NCBI GenBank assembly: GCA_001899685.1
Contig: MKWG01000002.1
Coordinates: forward strand, 167,953-231,952
Reading direction: 5' to 3'
Length of the DNA stretch: 64,000 bases
Origin: Sphingobacteriales bacterium 44-15
GTDB taxonomy: Bacteria; Bacteroidota; Bacteroidia; Chitinophagales; Chitinophagaceae
Shown in pieces: positions 27,965-36,569 of this stretch. Position 1 is the first letter of the stretch. Every line of letters starts with the position of its first letter. The position numbers and the translations under genes are program-made. The notes under the pieces are model-generated. The model ran no database searches and was not told the origin of the DNA. It saw only the letters and a list, made by a program, of their open reading frames with translations.

Positions 27965-27972
27965 CAAAAGTA
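27965..27972 (-). promoter_or_regulatory. -7 box for the YffB-like gene
   Basis: Minus-strand TACTTTTG fits TAnnTTTG, 11 nt before the ATG at 27953. It decides against the longer frame from 28049. Confidence 0.5.
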
Positions 27973-28021
27973 TTCTCATTTGTATATGCCGTGCAATAAA
28001 AGCCACGCACTCTTTTATTAT

Positions 28022-28078
28022 GCCACGAATGCACAAATAAAGGAATCAAAATATATTAAATATTCGTGCATTCGTGGC
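28022..28078. repeat. Inverted repeat of the CACGAATGCAC family
   Basis: Arms GCCACGAATGCAC (28022-28034) and GTGCATTCGTGGC (28066-28078) are perfect. The same words occur inside the mobile-element-like repeats at 3.6, 50.2 and 59.4 kb. A GGACGCTGGAA block just beyond (about 28110) is shared with 3937-3950. Confidence 0.6.
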
Positions 28079-28139
28079 TATTGTATTCATAAATCATCCC
28101 GCGTTCCGCGGGACGCTGGAATTTGCGGCTATCTCATTA

Positions 28140-28460
28140 CTACCACCTTTCCTCATCACTGTAATTGCTGCTGTTGAACTTTTTCCGGTCTCTTATTTTC
28201 TGTAACTGGCGCTCAATAATCAAACGGCTGATAATAAGAGCAGCATCCTTATCCTTCTCTTGTTTTAGCAAAACTTTCAGCCCAGGCTCATCTATATCCA
28301 CCCTGTATAATATTTCAATCAATCGTTGAAAATCATGCAGGATGAGATCATTGATGCGCTGCTGCAGCGCATGTTCAAATTCCTCCCAATTGATCTGCCC
28401 GGTGTCCGGCAAAGCAACCCATTGTGATAAGGACTGAATTATTTCTTTCTTTTCGTCCAT
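28140..28460 (-). CDS. Conserved-looking hypothetical protein, 106 aa
   Basis: 106 residues, acidic N-terminus and a helical body (HDFQRLIEILYRVDIDEPGLKVLLKQ...DAALIISRLIIERQLQKIRDRKKF). No signal peptide or membrane segment. I do not recognise a named domain. The start follows the TIGR02757 gene stop by one base, so the two are translationally linked in the metB operon. Confidence 0.7.
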   Translation of the reverse strand: MDEKKEIIQSLSQWVALPDTGQINWEEFEHALQQRINDLILHDFQRLIEILYRVDIDEPGLKVLLKQEKDKDAALIISRLIIERQLQKIRDRKKFNSSNYSDEERW

Positions 28461-28461
28461 G

Positions 28462-29238
28462 CTAAAATTTTTCTGCTACTCCCAGCCCAAATAATGCAAA
28501 ATCATATTTCACAGGATCAAGGGGATCAAAAGTCCGTAAGCAATGGGTAAGTTCCAGCGCTGTCAGCCAGTCCGTTTGCTTCCTTTTTATCATGTTCAGC
28601 CTTTGGGCTACCCTCGCTACATGCACATCTACCGGGCATACTAACTGGGCCGGAACAATATTTTTCCAAATGCCAAAATCAACTCCGGCATTATCATTAC
28701 GTACCATCCATCGCAAAAACATATTGAGCCGTTTGCAGGTAGACAGCTTCCGGGGAGTGGCAATATGCTTTCGTGTACGGGCAGGAGCATCGGGAAGAGA
28801 GAAAAAATATTCATGAAAATGACCCAGTGCGTTTTCTATCGTTCTTTCATTTCCTGTAAAACCAGCGGTAAACGCAGTTTCCAGCGATTCATTCACAGCG
28901 TAGTGATGATGAAAAAAATCTATAAAATAAAGGATATCCGTGCCATTAAAAGTACGGTGCTTAAAATGCATGATCTTTTTCAGACCTGAGGTTGTGGGAG
29001 AAGTACAAAATGCATGCGGGGCATTATCCATCATTTCCATCAGTTCAAGGCATTTTTTGATAATGGTAGTACGGTTGCCCCAGGCCAGGATGGCTGCAAA
29101 AAAGCCTGCGATCTCTATATCCTGCCTGCCGGTAAACCGGCGCGGAATGCTTATCGGATCATTGGCTATGAAAGAAGGGTGATTGTATTCTTCCACCTTT
29201 CTATCCAGGAAATGCTTCAGTATATTAACGTCCTTCAT
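28462..29238 (-). CDS. TIGR02757 family protein (DUF2400)
   Basis: 258 residues. The family marks are PSFIANDPISIPRRFTGRQDIEIAGFFAAILAWGNR near the N-terminus and NMFLRWMVRNDNAGVDFGIW plus VCPVDVHVARVAQRLNMIKRKQ toward the C-terminus. The latter resembles the helix-hairpin-helix/GPD part of DNA glycosylases. Function is not established, but the resemblance suggests DNA repair. The start is 8 bp from the stop of the upstream cystathionine gamma-synthase gene. Confidence 0.85.
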   Translation of the reverse strand: MKDVNILKHFLDRKVEEYNHPSFIANDPISIPRRFTGRQDIEIAGFFAAILAWGNRTTIIKKCLELMEMMDNAPHAFCTSPTTSGLKKIMHFKHRTFNGTDILYFIDFFHHHYAVNESLETAFTAGFTGNERTIENALGHFHEYFFSLPDAPARTRKHIATPRKLSTCKRLNMFLRWMVRNDNAGVDFGIWKNIVPAQLVCPVDVHVARVAQRLNMIKRKQTDWLTALELTHCLRTFDPLDPVKYDFALFGLGVAEKF

Positions 29239-29246
29239 AGCCTTAC

Positions 29247-30386
29247 TTAGCCGAGCGCCTGTGCAAGATCTTCAATCAGGTCTTCGGCATCTTCTATACC
29301 CACACTCAGGCGGATCAGTGAATCCGCCAGCCCGTTCGCGATCCTTTCCTCCCTGGGAATGGAGGCATGGGTCATGCTTGCAGGATGCCCTATCAGCGAT
29401 TCCACCCCGCCCAGGGATTCGGCACAGGCAAAAAGCTGCGTAGACGATAATACCTTCTCAGCAGCAGCTACAGTATTGTCCTTTAATTCAAAGCTCATCA
29501 TTCCGCCAAAGCCCCTCATCTGCGCTTTTGCAACGGGATGATTAGGATGGTCTTCAAAACCACACCAATGCACTTTGGAAACCTTTGGATGCTGTCGCAG
29601 GTAATGCGCTATCTTTTCACCATTCTCGCAATGCCTTTGCATACGTACGTGCAGGGTCTTTAACCCTCGGAGCAACAAAAAGCAATCCTGTGGGCCCGGG
29701 ACAGCGCCGCAGGCATTTTGCAGAAAATACAACTGGTCGGCAACCGTTTTATCGTTTGTGATCAGGCAGCCATGCACCACATCACTATGCCCGCCGATAT
29801 ATTTTGTTGCAGAATGCATCACTACGTCCGCGCCAAGATCAAGAGGGTTTTGCAGGTAAGGCGAAGCAAAAGTATTATCAACCACCAGCATGGCATTTGC
29901 TTTTTTGGCAATGGCTGCGCAGGCGCTGATATCAATGATCCGCATCAGCGGGTTGGTGGGCGTTTCCAGCCATATCATTTTAGTAGCCGGAGTAAGCACA
30001 GCGCTTATATTGCCGGCAGCGCTCATATTGATAAAATGGAACTTCAACCCGTACTGTTCCCAAACCTTCCTCATCAGCCTGTACGTGCCGCCATACAGGT
30101 CGTTGGTGCAGATGATCTCATCACCCGGTTTGAATAATTTCAAAAACGTATCAGTTGCCGCCAGCCCGCTGCCAAAACAGATGCCGTATTTACCATTCTC
30201 TGCCGCAGCCAGTGCATTCTGCAACTGAGTGCGGGTAGGATTCTGTGTGCGGGCATATTCATAGCCCTTATGCTTTCCGGGTCCTTCCTGTACAAAAGTG
30301 GAGGTCTGGTATATGGGCGTCATTATCGCTCCTGTGGAAGGATCAGGATGCACACCTGCATGAATGAATTTTGTATCCGGTTTCAT
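29247..30386 (-). CDS. metB: Cystathionine gamma-synthase (Cys/Met metabolism PLP enzyme)
   Basis: 379 residues from MKPDTKFIHAGVHPDPSTGA. Fold type I PLP enzyme of the Cys/Met family: YEYARTQNPTRTQLQ (about 43-57), CFGSGLAATDTF, WLETPTNPLMRIIDI, VDNTFASPYLQNP, the PLP lysine in SATKYIGGHSDVVHG (about 194-208), and SLGGVESLIGHPASMTH near the C-terminus. MetB joins O-acyl-homoserine and cysteine to cystathionine. A cystathionine gamma-lyase or O-acetylhomoserine sulfhydrylase role is possible because the family is hard to split by sequence. The Met five codons downstream of the longest frame (30401) is preferred because a near-consensus -7 box (CATCTTTG) ends right before it. Confidence 0.85.
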   Translation of the reverse strand: MKPDTKFIHAGVHPDPSTGAIMTPIYQTSTFVQEGPGKHKGYEYARTQNPTRTQLQNALAAAENGKYGICFGSGLAATDTFLKLFKPGDEIICTNDLYGGTYRLMRKVWEQYGLKFHFINMSAAGNISAVLTPATKMIWLETPTNPLMRIIDISACAAIAKKANAMLVVDNTFASPYLQNPLDLGADVVMHSATKYIGGHSDVVHGCLITNDKTVADQLYFLQNACGAVPGPQDCFLLLRGLKTLHVRMQRHCENGEKIAHYLRQHPKVSKVHWCGFEDHPNHPVAKAQMRGFGGMMSFELKDNTVAAAEKVLSSTQLFACAESLGGVESLIGHPASMTHASIPREERIANGLADSLIRLSVGIEDAEDLIEDLAQALG

Positions 30387-30628
30387 CCTGCAAAGATGCA
30401 CATTTGAACCGAGTTTTAAATTATCAGGGTTATTTTCCGGAATTCCAGTTTAACAGAAGCTTAACCCCGGAACTGTAACGTTATGCATCCTTGCTGTAAC
30501 GCTCTGCAGCAGTGGGTTTGCATCTCCCATAATGCTGCTCATAAGAACATTTGCAAAGTGCTGTAGCACGCATCTTATCATGATCCATCCACCGGCGTAG
30601 TTTCACTTTAAAGAGTTAAATGACAGTA

Positions 30629-30636
30629 TATTTTTG
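30629..30636 (+). promoter_or_regulatory. -7 box for the 30.7 kb exported protein
   Basis: TATTTTTG fits TAnnTTTG, 42 nt before the ATG at 30679. Confidence 0.45.
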
Positions 30637-30678
30637 GATCGTTAATCAAATTGATCATCCAGTTTAAATGATGTTGTC

Positions 30679-31122
30679 ATGAAAAAGATATTGATGTTTT
30701 CTGCCTTTGTCCTGGCTGCTGCAGGTGCATTCGCCAACGATCCATCCGAAGTAAGTGAGAAAGTACTTAAGGCATTCCGGGAAACATTCACAGAAGCCAG
30801 CCAGGTAAGCTGGCAGGAAAGCAATGATAATTATGCTGTCAGGTTTATGCAGAAAGAGGTAAGGTATATCGTGTATTACAGCAAGGAAGGAGTCATTACG
30901 CATTCCATGCGATTTTATCAGCCGGGCCTATTGCCTGTGAATATTCTGAAGGAAATAAAAAACAGCTACAAAAACAAGAGCCCATACGGTGTAACAGAGA
31001 TCACCAACAATGGTGAAGTGGCTTATTTCGTAAAAATGGAAGATGCCAAATACTGGTATACTGTGAAATTCAGCGCCTATGGAAATAGCGAACTGTATGA
31101 AAAATTCAAAAAGCAGCAATAA
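30679..31122 (+). CDS. Exported protein of PepSY-like/BLIP-like type, unknown function
   Basis: 147 residues. Signal peptide MKKILMFSAFVLAAAGAFA. The mature domain has a helix (VSEKVLKAFRETFTEASQVSWQ) and alternating beta strands (YAVRFMQKEVRYIVYYSKEGVI...YFVKMEDAKYWYTVKFSAYGN). This matches the small PepSY-like repeats common as exported proteins in Bacteroidota (AxxxFxxxF..A..V.W pattern). It is single, between metB and asnB. Ligand and function are unknown. Confidence 0.75.
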   Translation: MKKILMFSAFVLAAAGAFANDPSEVSEKVLKAFRETFTEASQVSWQESNDNYAVRFMQKEVRYIVYYSKEGVITHSMRFYQPGLLPVNILKEIKNSYKNKSPYGVTEITNNGEVAYFVKMEDAKYWYTVKFSAYGNSELYEKFKKQQ

Positions 31123-31148
31123 GACTGGAAATATATTCTTTATAGAAA

Positions 31149-31188
31149 AGCCGCAGATGCGCAGATTAACGCTGCCGGATCTGCGGCT
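31149..31188 (-). terminator. Hairpin between convergent genes, likely asnB terminator
   Basis: AGCCGCAGAT pairs with ATCTGCGGCT (10 bp, 20-nt loop). On the minus strand it is followed by TTTTCTATAAAG. It lies between the 30.7 kb gene and asnB. Confidence 0.6.
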
Positions 31189-31217
31189 AAAAAATCCAGG
31201 TATATTCCATATTCCAT

Positions 31218-33080
31218 TCATATAAAAGCGGCTGCCACAAGATATCTCCAGTCGTAATTATTCCGCGCATAAGCGGATGACGGACGAACAGGAATGTCCG
31301 CTACATCTTTTCTAAGAATGCCTGATGCGGCAAGTTTCCTTCTTGCATTAATAACCAGGGCTTCAAAAGAGGGTTGTTTCATCCATTGCGCCTGCGGCGG
31401 CTCATAGCCAACCTTATCCTTCCGCCAGGCAATAGCGGGAGGAATGATATACTTCACACTTTCACGCAATATCCATTTTGTGAAGCCTTCGTGAATTTTA
31501 TATACTGCCGGCAGCGAAAAGACAAATTCAACCAGTTCATGACTGAGGTAGGGCAACCTGATCTCTATACCATGCGCCATAGCATTACGATCTGCATAAC
31601 GTAATAATTCCTCCAGCCCCGTTTCCGTTACATCATAATAAAGTATATCGTTTATACTACTGATATTTCTTTTATAAATTTTATTTTTCTCAAAATAAGC
31701 ACGGATAAATTCGGGATCAAGCTCTGTGTTAGTAAGAATATTTTTCTCCTCCCGTCTTCTTAAAGCCATCGCCGTTGATGCCGGAACAAACGCGGCAAAG
31801 TAGTTTCTATACCCCCATTGAAAAGCGATATTATTTTCTTTCAAAGCACGTTTCTCCCGCGCAAACAGGGTAAACTTCCGCTTTGCCAGCAACTCCTGCA
31901 GATACCAGTGTATATACCTGGCGTAGCCGCCGAGCAGTTCATCGGCGCCCTGCCCATCGAGCAGCACTTTTGTTTCATGCTTCCCCGCAAGCCTACATAC
32001 TTCATACTGTGTATAAATACCGGCAGATCCAAATGGCTGCTCCTGGTGATAGCAGAGCTTTTCAAATGCATTGACCATCATTTCTGCAGAAGGCGCAATG
32101 GTATAGTCATCAAGCCCGAAAGCAGCAGCAACTGCTTCAATCTGCCTGGATTCATCTTTTTCGAACCCGGGGAATACCGCCGAAAAGCTTTTATAATTTT
32201 CAGTGGTGATGAGATTGTTGATCACCCCGACAATAGCTGAACTGTCAAGACCACCGCTTAAGCTGGTGCCAACACGCACATCGCTGCGAAGCCTTCTCTT
32301 TACTGAAGTAAAAAAAAGCGAACGGAATTGCTCCGTCGCCTGTTCCCGGCTTATAAAGTCCTGCTTTGGATGAATATCCCAGTAACGCTTTACGGCAAAT
32401 TGTTGCTCTGCAATCTTCCACTGAATGTAATGCGCGGGAGGAAGGGACTGAATATTAGTATAAAAAGTCCTGCTTTTCTCCAGCGGGAATTGTGTCATAC
32501 CGGCCCCCAGGTAGTATAAAAGCGATTGCCTGTCAGGCTTTTTATCTATTCCTGCCGCCCACAGCGCTTTCATCTCGCTCGCAAACAGAAACGTATCGCC
32601 TGCATTGCCTGTAGTATAATAAAAAGGCTTTTCACCCAGTCTGTCTCTCGCTATAAATAAAGTCTGTTCCGCTTCATCCCAGATAACAAACGCAAACATG
32701 CCGTCAAAATACTGCAGGCAAGCTTCTTTGTAATGATCATACGCTGCAAGGATCACTTCTGTATCGCAACGGTTTTGAAAAGTATAACCCCGTGAAAAGA
32801 GCTCATCTCTTATTTCGAGATAATTATATATTTCTCCATTATAAATGATCGTATACCGCGGGACGGGATCGGTGGTTGCCAGGTGCATAGGCTGTGCTGC
32901 AGCAGCGCTAAGATCAATAACCGAAAGGCGCCTGTGCGCAAAGCCTATTGTATTTGAAGGATTTATCCAAAAGCCTTCCCCATCAGGGCCCCGGTGGGCA
33001 ATAGCATCACTCATTGCTTTGAGGCGGCCGATATGTATTTGAGAAGTATCCTGCGATACTATCCCGGCAATACCACACAT
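31218..33080 (-). CDS. asnB: Asparagine synthase (glutamine-hydrolysing)
   Basis: 620 residues beginning MCGIAGIV, with Cys2 as the glutaminase nucleophile. N-terminal Ntn domain: HRGPDGEGFW, FAHRRLSVIDLS, IYNGEIYNYLEIR (about 1-210). The synthetase domain has the PP-loop LSGGLDSSAIVG (about 266-277) and ends with typical RNAMAHGIEIRLPYL. It makes Asn from Asp, ATP and Gln. Many Bacteroidota have paralogues that amidate surface glycans or peptides. This one follows nadE by only 7 bp, pairing two glutamine- or ammonia-using amidation steps in one transcript. Confidence 0.9.
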   Translation of the reverse strand: MCGIAGIVSQDTSQIHIGRLKAMSDAIAHRGPDGEGFWINPSNTIGFAHRRLSVIDLSAAAAQPMHLATTDPVPRYTIIYNGEIYNYLEIRDELFSRGYTFQNRCDTEVILAAYDHYKEACLQYFDGMFAFVIWDEAEQTLFIARDRLGEKPFYYTTGNAGDTFLFASEMKALWAAGIDKKPDRQSLLYYLGAGMTQFPLEKSRTFYTNIQSLPPAHYIQWKIAEQQFAVKRYWDIHPKQDFISREQATEQFRSLFFTSVKRRLRSDVRVGTSLSGGLDSSAIVGVINNLITTENYKSFSAVFPGFEKDESRQIEAVAAAFGLDDYTIAPSAEMMVNAFEKLCYHQEQPFGSAGIYTQYEVCRLAGKHETKVLLDGQGADELLGGYARYIHWYLQELLAKRKFTLFAREKRALKENNIAFQWGYRNYFAAFVPASTAMALRRREEKNILTNTELDPEFIRAYFEKNKIYKRNISSINDILYYDVTETGLEELLRYADRNAMAHGIEIRLPYLSHELVEFVFSLPAVYKIHEGFTKWILRESVKYIIPPAIAWRKDKVGYEPPQAQWMKQPSFEALVINARRKLAASGILRKDVADIPVRPSSAYARNNYDWRYLVAAAFI

Positions 33081-33087
33081 ACTGTTT

Positions 33088-34818
33088 TTAGCTTAAATAT
33101 TTTCCTACAATCGGCACCCTTCTTCCCACACCAAAAGCTTTGGCGCTTACGCGTATTATAGGGCAAAACTGGTTTCTCTTGTACTCATTTACATTTACAA
33201 GCTTTAAGATCCTGTTCACCAGCGCAGGATCAATACCCATAGCAATGATTTCACGCGGACCCTGCCGTCTTTCAATATATTGGTACAAGACCTTGTCGAG
33301 TATATCATATTCAGGGAGGCTGTCGCTGTCTTTTTGATTGGGGCGAAGCTCTGCCGAAGGCGCTTTGATAATAATATGTTGCGGAATGATCTCCATTTCC
33401 CGGTTGATGTATTTAGCTAAAGCATATACCTGCATTTTATACACATCGCCCAGTACGCTCAGTCCTCCGGCCATATCGCCATACAACGTTCCATAGCCCG
33501 TTGCCAGCTCGCTCTTATTGGAAGTATTAAGCAGTATATATCCGAATTTGTTGGCAATTGCCATGAGAAGATTACCCCTCGACCTGCTCTGTATATTCTC
33601 CTCTGCAATGCCGAAAGGCAGGTCTTTAAATACAGGTTTTAAAGTATCGAGAAATGTTTCATAAACAGGTTTAATAGGCACTATATCATAGGGGTTGCCG
33701 AGGTTGTTACTTAGTTGCTCGGCATCGTCTACAGAGTGTCCTGATGAAAATGGCGAAGGCATTAATACAGCCCTCACATTGTCTTTGCCAAGCGCCTCGC
33801 AGGCTAAAGCCAGGGTTACAGCACTGTCAATACCGCCGCTGCTTCCCAGGATGGCTTTGGTAAAGCCCATTTTGGAGAAATAATCCCGTATGCCCAGTAT
33901 AAGCGCCTGGTGGATCTGGCGGATATTATTTTCTGCGGTAAGAAAATCTATGATCCTGTCAGGATCTTTCACTCTTGATACGCGCATCTCGCTGTCTACC
34001 TTACCTGATACAATATCTGGCTGGACGGAAGACAATGCAGATGTGGTTGCAGCCGTTTCACCAACGGCAATATCTATTATTGTGAGCGATTCTTCAAAGT
34101 AAGGTAGTTCCCTGATGAGATTGCCCGCGGCATCATATACAAGGCTGCCACCGTCGAACACAATTTCCGTTTGCGAGCCCACGGCATTGCAATAGAGCAT
34201 CGGTAATTTGTATTTCAGCACATTTGCTTTCACGATCTCTTTCCTGTCTTCATCATGATCATAGTCGAAGGGCGATGCGGAAATGTTGATCATGATATCC
34301 GGCTGCTGCTGTACCAGTATATCCATCGGGCAGATCCTGTACAGCGGGTTATCGCCCAGGTTCCAGATATCTTCACATACCGTAAGTGCAATACGGTGAT
34401 TTTTAAAAGGGATCACGTTCCATTCAAAGCCAGGCTCAAAGTACCGGTACTCATCAAATACATCGTACGTGGGTAGCAATGTCTTATGCGCCACGCCGGC
34501 TACTTCACCATTATACAGCAGCCAGGCAGCATTGAACAGGTCTTTACCCCGAGGATCAGCATTCCGCTGCGGAGCGCCGATGATCACCCCTATCCCGTGG
34601 GTATGTTGCTTAATAGTTTCAATAGCTTCATAGCATTTGCTGATAAAATCCTCAAACTCCAAAAAATCCCGTGGGGGATAGCCGCAAACCGACAATTCGG
34701 AAAAAATCACCAGCTCCGCCTGTCGGCGTTGCGCTTCCCGTATTGCTTTTACGATCTTTTCCGTATTGCTTTCAAAATTCCCTATATGATAGTTCTGCTG
34801 TGCTAATGCAATTTTCAT
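33088..34818 (-). CDS. nadE: NAD+ synthase, glutamine-dependent two-domain form
   Basis: 576 residues from MKIALAQQNYHIGNFESN. The N-terminal nitrilase-fold amidase domain carries the Glu-Lys-Cys triad in VIFSELSVCGYPP, AHKTLLPTYDVFDEYRYF and VCEDIWNLGDNP. The C-terminal ATP-pyrophosphatase domain has ILGSSGGIDSAVTLALA (about 330-346), STSNKSELATGYGTLYGDM-like sequence and the terminal VGRRVPIVGKY. It amidates nicotinic acid adenine dinucleotide to NAD+. A longer frame starts at 34845, but nine extra codons and an AATATTTG -7-like sequence favour 34818. It is followed directly by asnB. Confidence 0.93.
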   Translation of the reverse strand: MKIALAQQNYHIGNFESNTEKIVKAIREAQRRQAELVIFSELSVCGYPPRDFLEFEDFISKCYEAIETIKQHTHGIGVIIGAPQRNADPRGKDLFNAAWLLYNGEVAGVAHKTLLPTYDVFDEYRYFEPGFEWNVIPFKNHRIALTVCEDIWNLGDNPLYRICPMDILVQQQPDIMINISASPFDYDHDEDRKEIVKANVLKYKLPMLYCNAVGSQTEIVFDGGSLVYDAAGNLIRELPYFEESLTIIDIAVGETAATTSALSSVQPDIVSGKVDSEMRVSRVKDPDRIIDFLTAENNIRQIHQALILGIRDYFSKMGFTKAILGSSGGIDSAVTLALACEALGKDNVRAVLMPSPFSSGHSVDDAEQLSNNLGNPYDIVPIKPVYETFLDTLKPVFKDLPFGIAEENIQSRSRGNLLMAIANKFGYILLNTSNKSELATGYGTLYGDMAGGLSVLGDVYKMQVYALAKYINREMEIIPQHIIIKAPSAELRPNQKDSDSLPEYDILDKVLYQYIERRQGPREIIAMGIDPALVNRILKLVNVNEYKRNQFCPIIRVSAKAFGVGRRVPIVGKYLS

Positions 34819-34888
34819 ACTGCAAATATTCTGCTTTTTACTCATATTGGACTATCCGTTGTATTCTGCATTCAAGAGCTAAATATTG

Positions 34889-34896
34889 TATCTTTG
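34889..34896 (+). promoter_or_regulatory. -7 box for the 34.9 kb small membrane protein
   Basis: TATCTTTG fits TAnnTTTG. Its last G is 5 nt before the ATG at 34902, so transcripts would be leaderless or nearly so. Confidence 0.45.
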
Positions 34897-34901
34897 CTTA
34901 T

Positions 34902-35120
34902 ATGAAACTGGTAAAACTGATAGTAGTGGCAAGCATCGTGTTTTTTGCCTTTCAGCCAGATACGGCAACAGCGCAATGCTCTATCTGTACTAAAACTGCC
35001 CAGCAAATGGGCGAAGGACCCGCTAAAGGGCTTAACACAGGCATTGTCTATTTAATGTTCACTCCTTTTGCCGTAGTGGGCTACATAGGTTACCGCTGGT
35101 GGAAAAACAACAAGGCATGA
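34902..35120 (+). CDS. Small exported/membrane protein with CxxC, unknown function
   Basis: 72 residues. N-terminal signal-like helix (MKLVKLIVVASIVFFAFQPD), then a short extracytoplasmic loop with AQCSICTKTAQQMGEGPAKGL containing a CxxC pair. A second membrane helix (IVYLMFTPFAVVGYIGYRWW) and a basic tail follow. This pattern recurs in Bacteroidota as a short uncharacterised membrane protein. The CxxC could bind metal or form a disulfide. A longer upstream frame (from 34671) lies across nadE and is rejected because of the -7 box placement. Confidence 0.75.
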   Translation: MKLVKLIVVASIVFFAFQPDTATAQCSICTKTAQQMGEGPAKGLNTGIVYLMFTPFAVVGYIGYRWWKNNKA

Positions 35121-35140
35121 ACCGGTATGCTGCCGGAAAC

Positions 35141-35241
35141 TGCTGTTGTAACAATATTTTGTCGTATTTTTTTGTGAGAAGTGAGACGATAAACGTGAGT
35201 ATCTTACATCTGTCGTCTGCCATTTCACGTTTAACGCAGCA
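35141..35241. repeat. Palindromic repeat family B, copy 1
   Basis: About 100 bp: TGCTGTTGTAAC at the left and GTTTAACGCAGCA at the right form degenerate inverted ends. The core is GTGAGAAGTGAGACGATAAACGTGAG followed by its imperfect complement. Homologous copies are at 42229-42351 and 53250-53396. Confidence 0.6.
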
Positions 35242-35244
35242 CTT

Positions 35245-36153
35245 TTAGTATCCCCACTTCTTCATTATTTTAAGATCTTCTTTGATACTTTCCATAGGTG
35301 TTTTGTCCTGGTAAGATTCCTGCTCAACGATAAAATGTTTTGTTCCCGACTTCCTGCCCAAGTCTATCACCTCTTTTACAGGAATAACTCCCACGCCCAG
35401 GATGGTGCTTTCATAAGGCTCACGCCCTCCTCCCGTAGATTTTATCTCATCTTTTACATGCATAGATTCAAACCTGCCGGGATATTTTTTCATGATATCA
35501 AGCGCTTTGGCGCCTGCATTATACATATTGCCGATATCCAGTTGCTGGGCGACAAGCGCGGGATCCGTATGCTGCAGGATGATATCAAAGACGGTTACCC
35601 CGTCAAGCTTTGTGCTGAATTCAAAATCATGGTTATGATAGCCGAATTTCATCCCGGATCTTTTGCACAGCTCTCCGCATTTATTAAATACATCCATATA
35701 ACTTCTCATATCATCGTAGGTTGATCTCAGCCCTTCATCAAGCCAGGGACTGATCACATACTGCTGCCCCACGATTGCCGCGTCTTCTACCGTCATTTTC
35801 CATTCGTCTGTAAAATCGTGTGTGGCAGCATTCCAGTGCTGTGTGCGCATCACCGTATGCCCGCTCGGCATCCTTAAGCCCAGATCGCCCAGCACTTTCT
35901 TAAATTCCTTTGCACTATACCCGTAAAATTTTCTGTCAATATAGTTGGCATGCTCCACATTTTTATACCCCATGGCGGCCACCTTTTTAAGACTGCCCTG
36001 CGGGTCAGTCTTCATATCCTCCCTGATGCTGTAAAGCTGTACGCCCAGCAGCTCACCGGCGGGTCTGGCTGCAAAAAGATCAGGGGAAAACATGGTAGCA
36101 CCTGCCAGCGCCAGGGAACCTTTTTTAATAAAACTTCTTCTTGAATGTTGCAT
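35245..36153 (-). CDS. Tat-exported sugar phosphate isomerase/epimerase-like protein
   Basis: 302 residues. The N-terminus MQHSRRSFIKKGSLALAGATM is a twin-arginine (Tat) signal. The rest is a xylose-isomerase-like TIM barrel (AP_endonuc_2): GYKNVEHANYIDRKF, GYHNHDFEF (His), QQLDIGNMYNAG, MHVKDEIKS (His/Asp) and a final IVEQESYQD (Glu). The metal-binding residues are present. Such exported proteins probably isomerise or epimerise sugars in the periplasm. It is next to a family-B repeat and separated from tRNA-Ser by about 100 bp. Confidence 0.85.
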   Translation of the reverse strand: MQHSRRSFIKKGSLALAGATMFSPDLFAARPAGELLGVQLYSIREDMKTDPQGSLKKVAAMGYKNVEHANYIDRKFYGYSAKEFKKVLGDLGLRMPSGHTVMRTQHWNAATHDFTDEWKMTVEDAAIVGQQYVISPWLDEGLRSTYDDMRSYMDVFNKCGELCKRSGMKFGYHNHDFEFSTKLDGVTVFDIILQHTDPALVAQQLDIGNMYNAGAKALDIMKKYPGRFESMHVKDEIKSTGGGREPYESTILGVGVIPVKEVIDLGRKSGTKHFIVEQESYQDKTPMESIKEDLKIMKKWGY

Positions 36154-36222
36154 GGAGAAATAGATTTAATAAGCTTATTTGGCAATTTAAGTGAAAGAGC
36201 GGAGTTTCCAAACGCATTAAAT

Positions 36223-36252
36223 GAAAAAAGCTCCAATCGAACAATTGAAGCT
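36223..36252 (-). terminator. Terminator of tRNA-Ser
   Basis: On the minus strand AGCTTCAAT pairs with ATTGGAGCT (one wobble pair), followed by TTTTTTC, starting a few bases past the tRNA. Confidence 0.75.
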
Positions 36253-36256
36253 TTTG

Positions 36257-36343
36257 CGGAGACGGCGAGATTCGAACTCGCGATACGGTTTCCCGTATAC
36301 ACACTTTCCAGGCGTGCTCCTTCAACCACTCGGACACGTCTCC
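36257..36343 (-). tRNA. tRNA-Ser(GGA)
   Basis: An 87-nt class II tRNA on the minus strand. Acceptor stem GGAGACG/CGTCTCC with discriminator G, D-arm with GAGTGGTTGAAGG, anticodon loop CTGGAAA (anticodon GGA, reads UCC/UCU), a long variable arm around TATACGGGAAACCGTAT, and T-arm GCGAGTTCGAACTCGC. CCA is not encoded. Confidence 0.95.
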
Positions 36344-36517
36344 TTAAAAAGGACTGCAAAAGTAATATTATTCACTAAAACGCAGAGAAAGATGGCTAAA
36401 TTAATATTTTGAGGGGACGGGAACGTCTTAAGGATCTGCCGGAATGACCATTAACGCCTAAATTTATACGATTATCCTCCAATTCATGACATCTGTACTA
36501 TTATCCCTGTAATAAGA

Positions 36518-36525
36518 TAATTTTG
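36518..36525 (+). promoter_or_regulatory. -7 box for the nucleoside hydrolase gene
   Basis: TAATTTTG fits TAnnTTTG. The first in-frame Met (36543) is 18 nt and the preferred one (36570) 45 nt downstream. Confidence 0.45.
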
Positions 36526-36569
36526 AACGATGGTCTCCGGCCATGATTCATTTTATAAAAATTTTGCCA

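Noticed and set aside
30387-30678. Possible SAM riboswitch before metB
   Set aside because: The 292-bp gap has inverted words, but I see no SAM-I core. A near -7 box sits just before the start, leaving no room for a leader.
36012-36359. ORFs across the tRNA-Ser on both strands
   Set aside because: They run through the tRNA and the start of the isomerase gene, have no domain, and are explained by those features.
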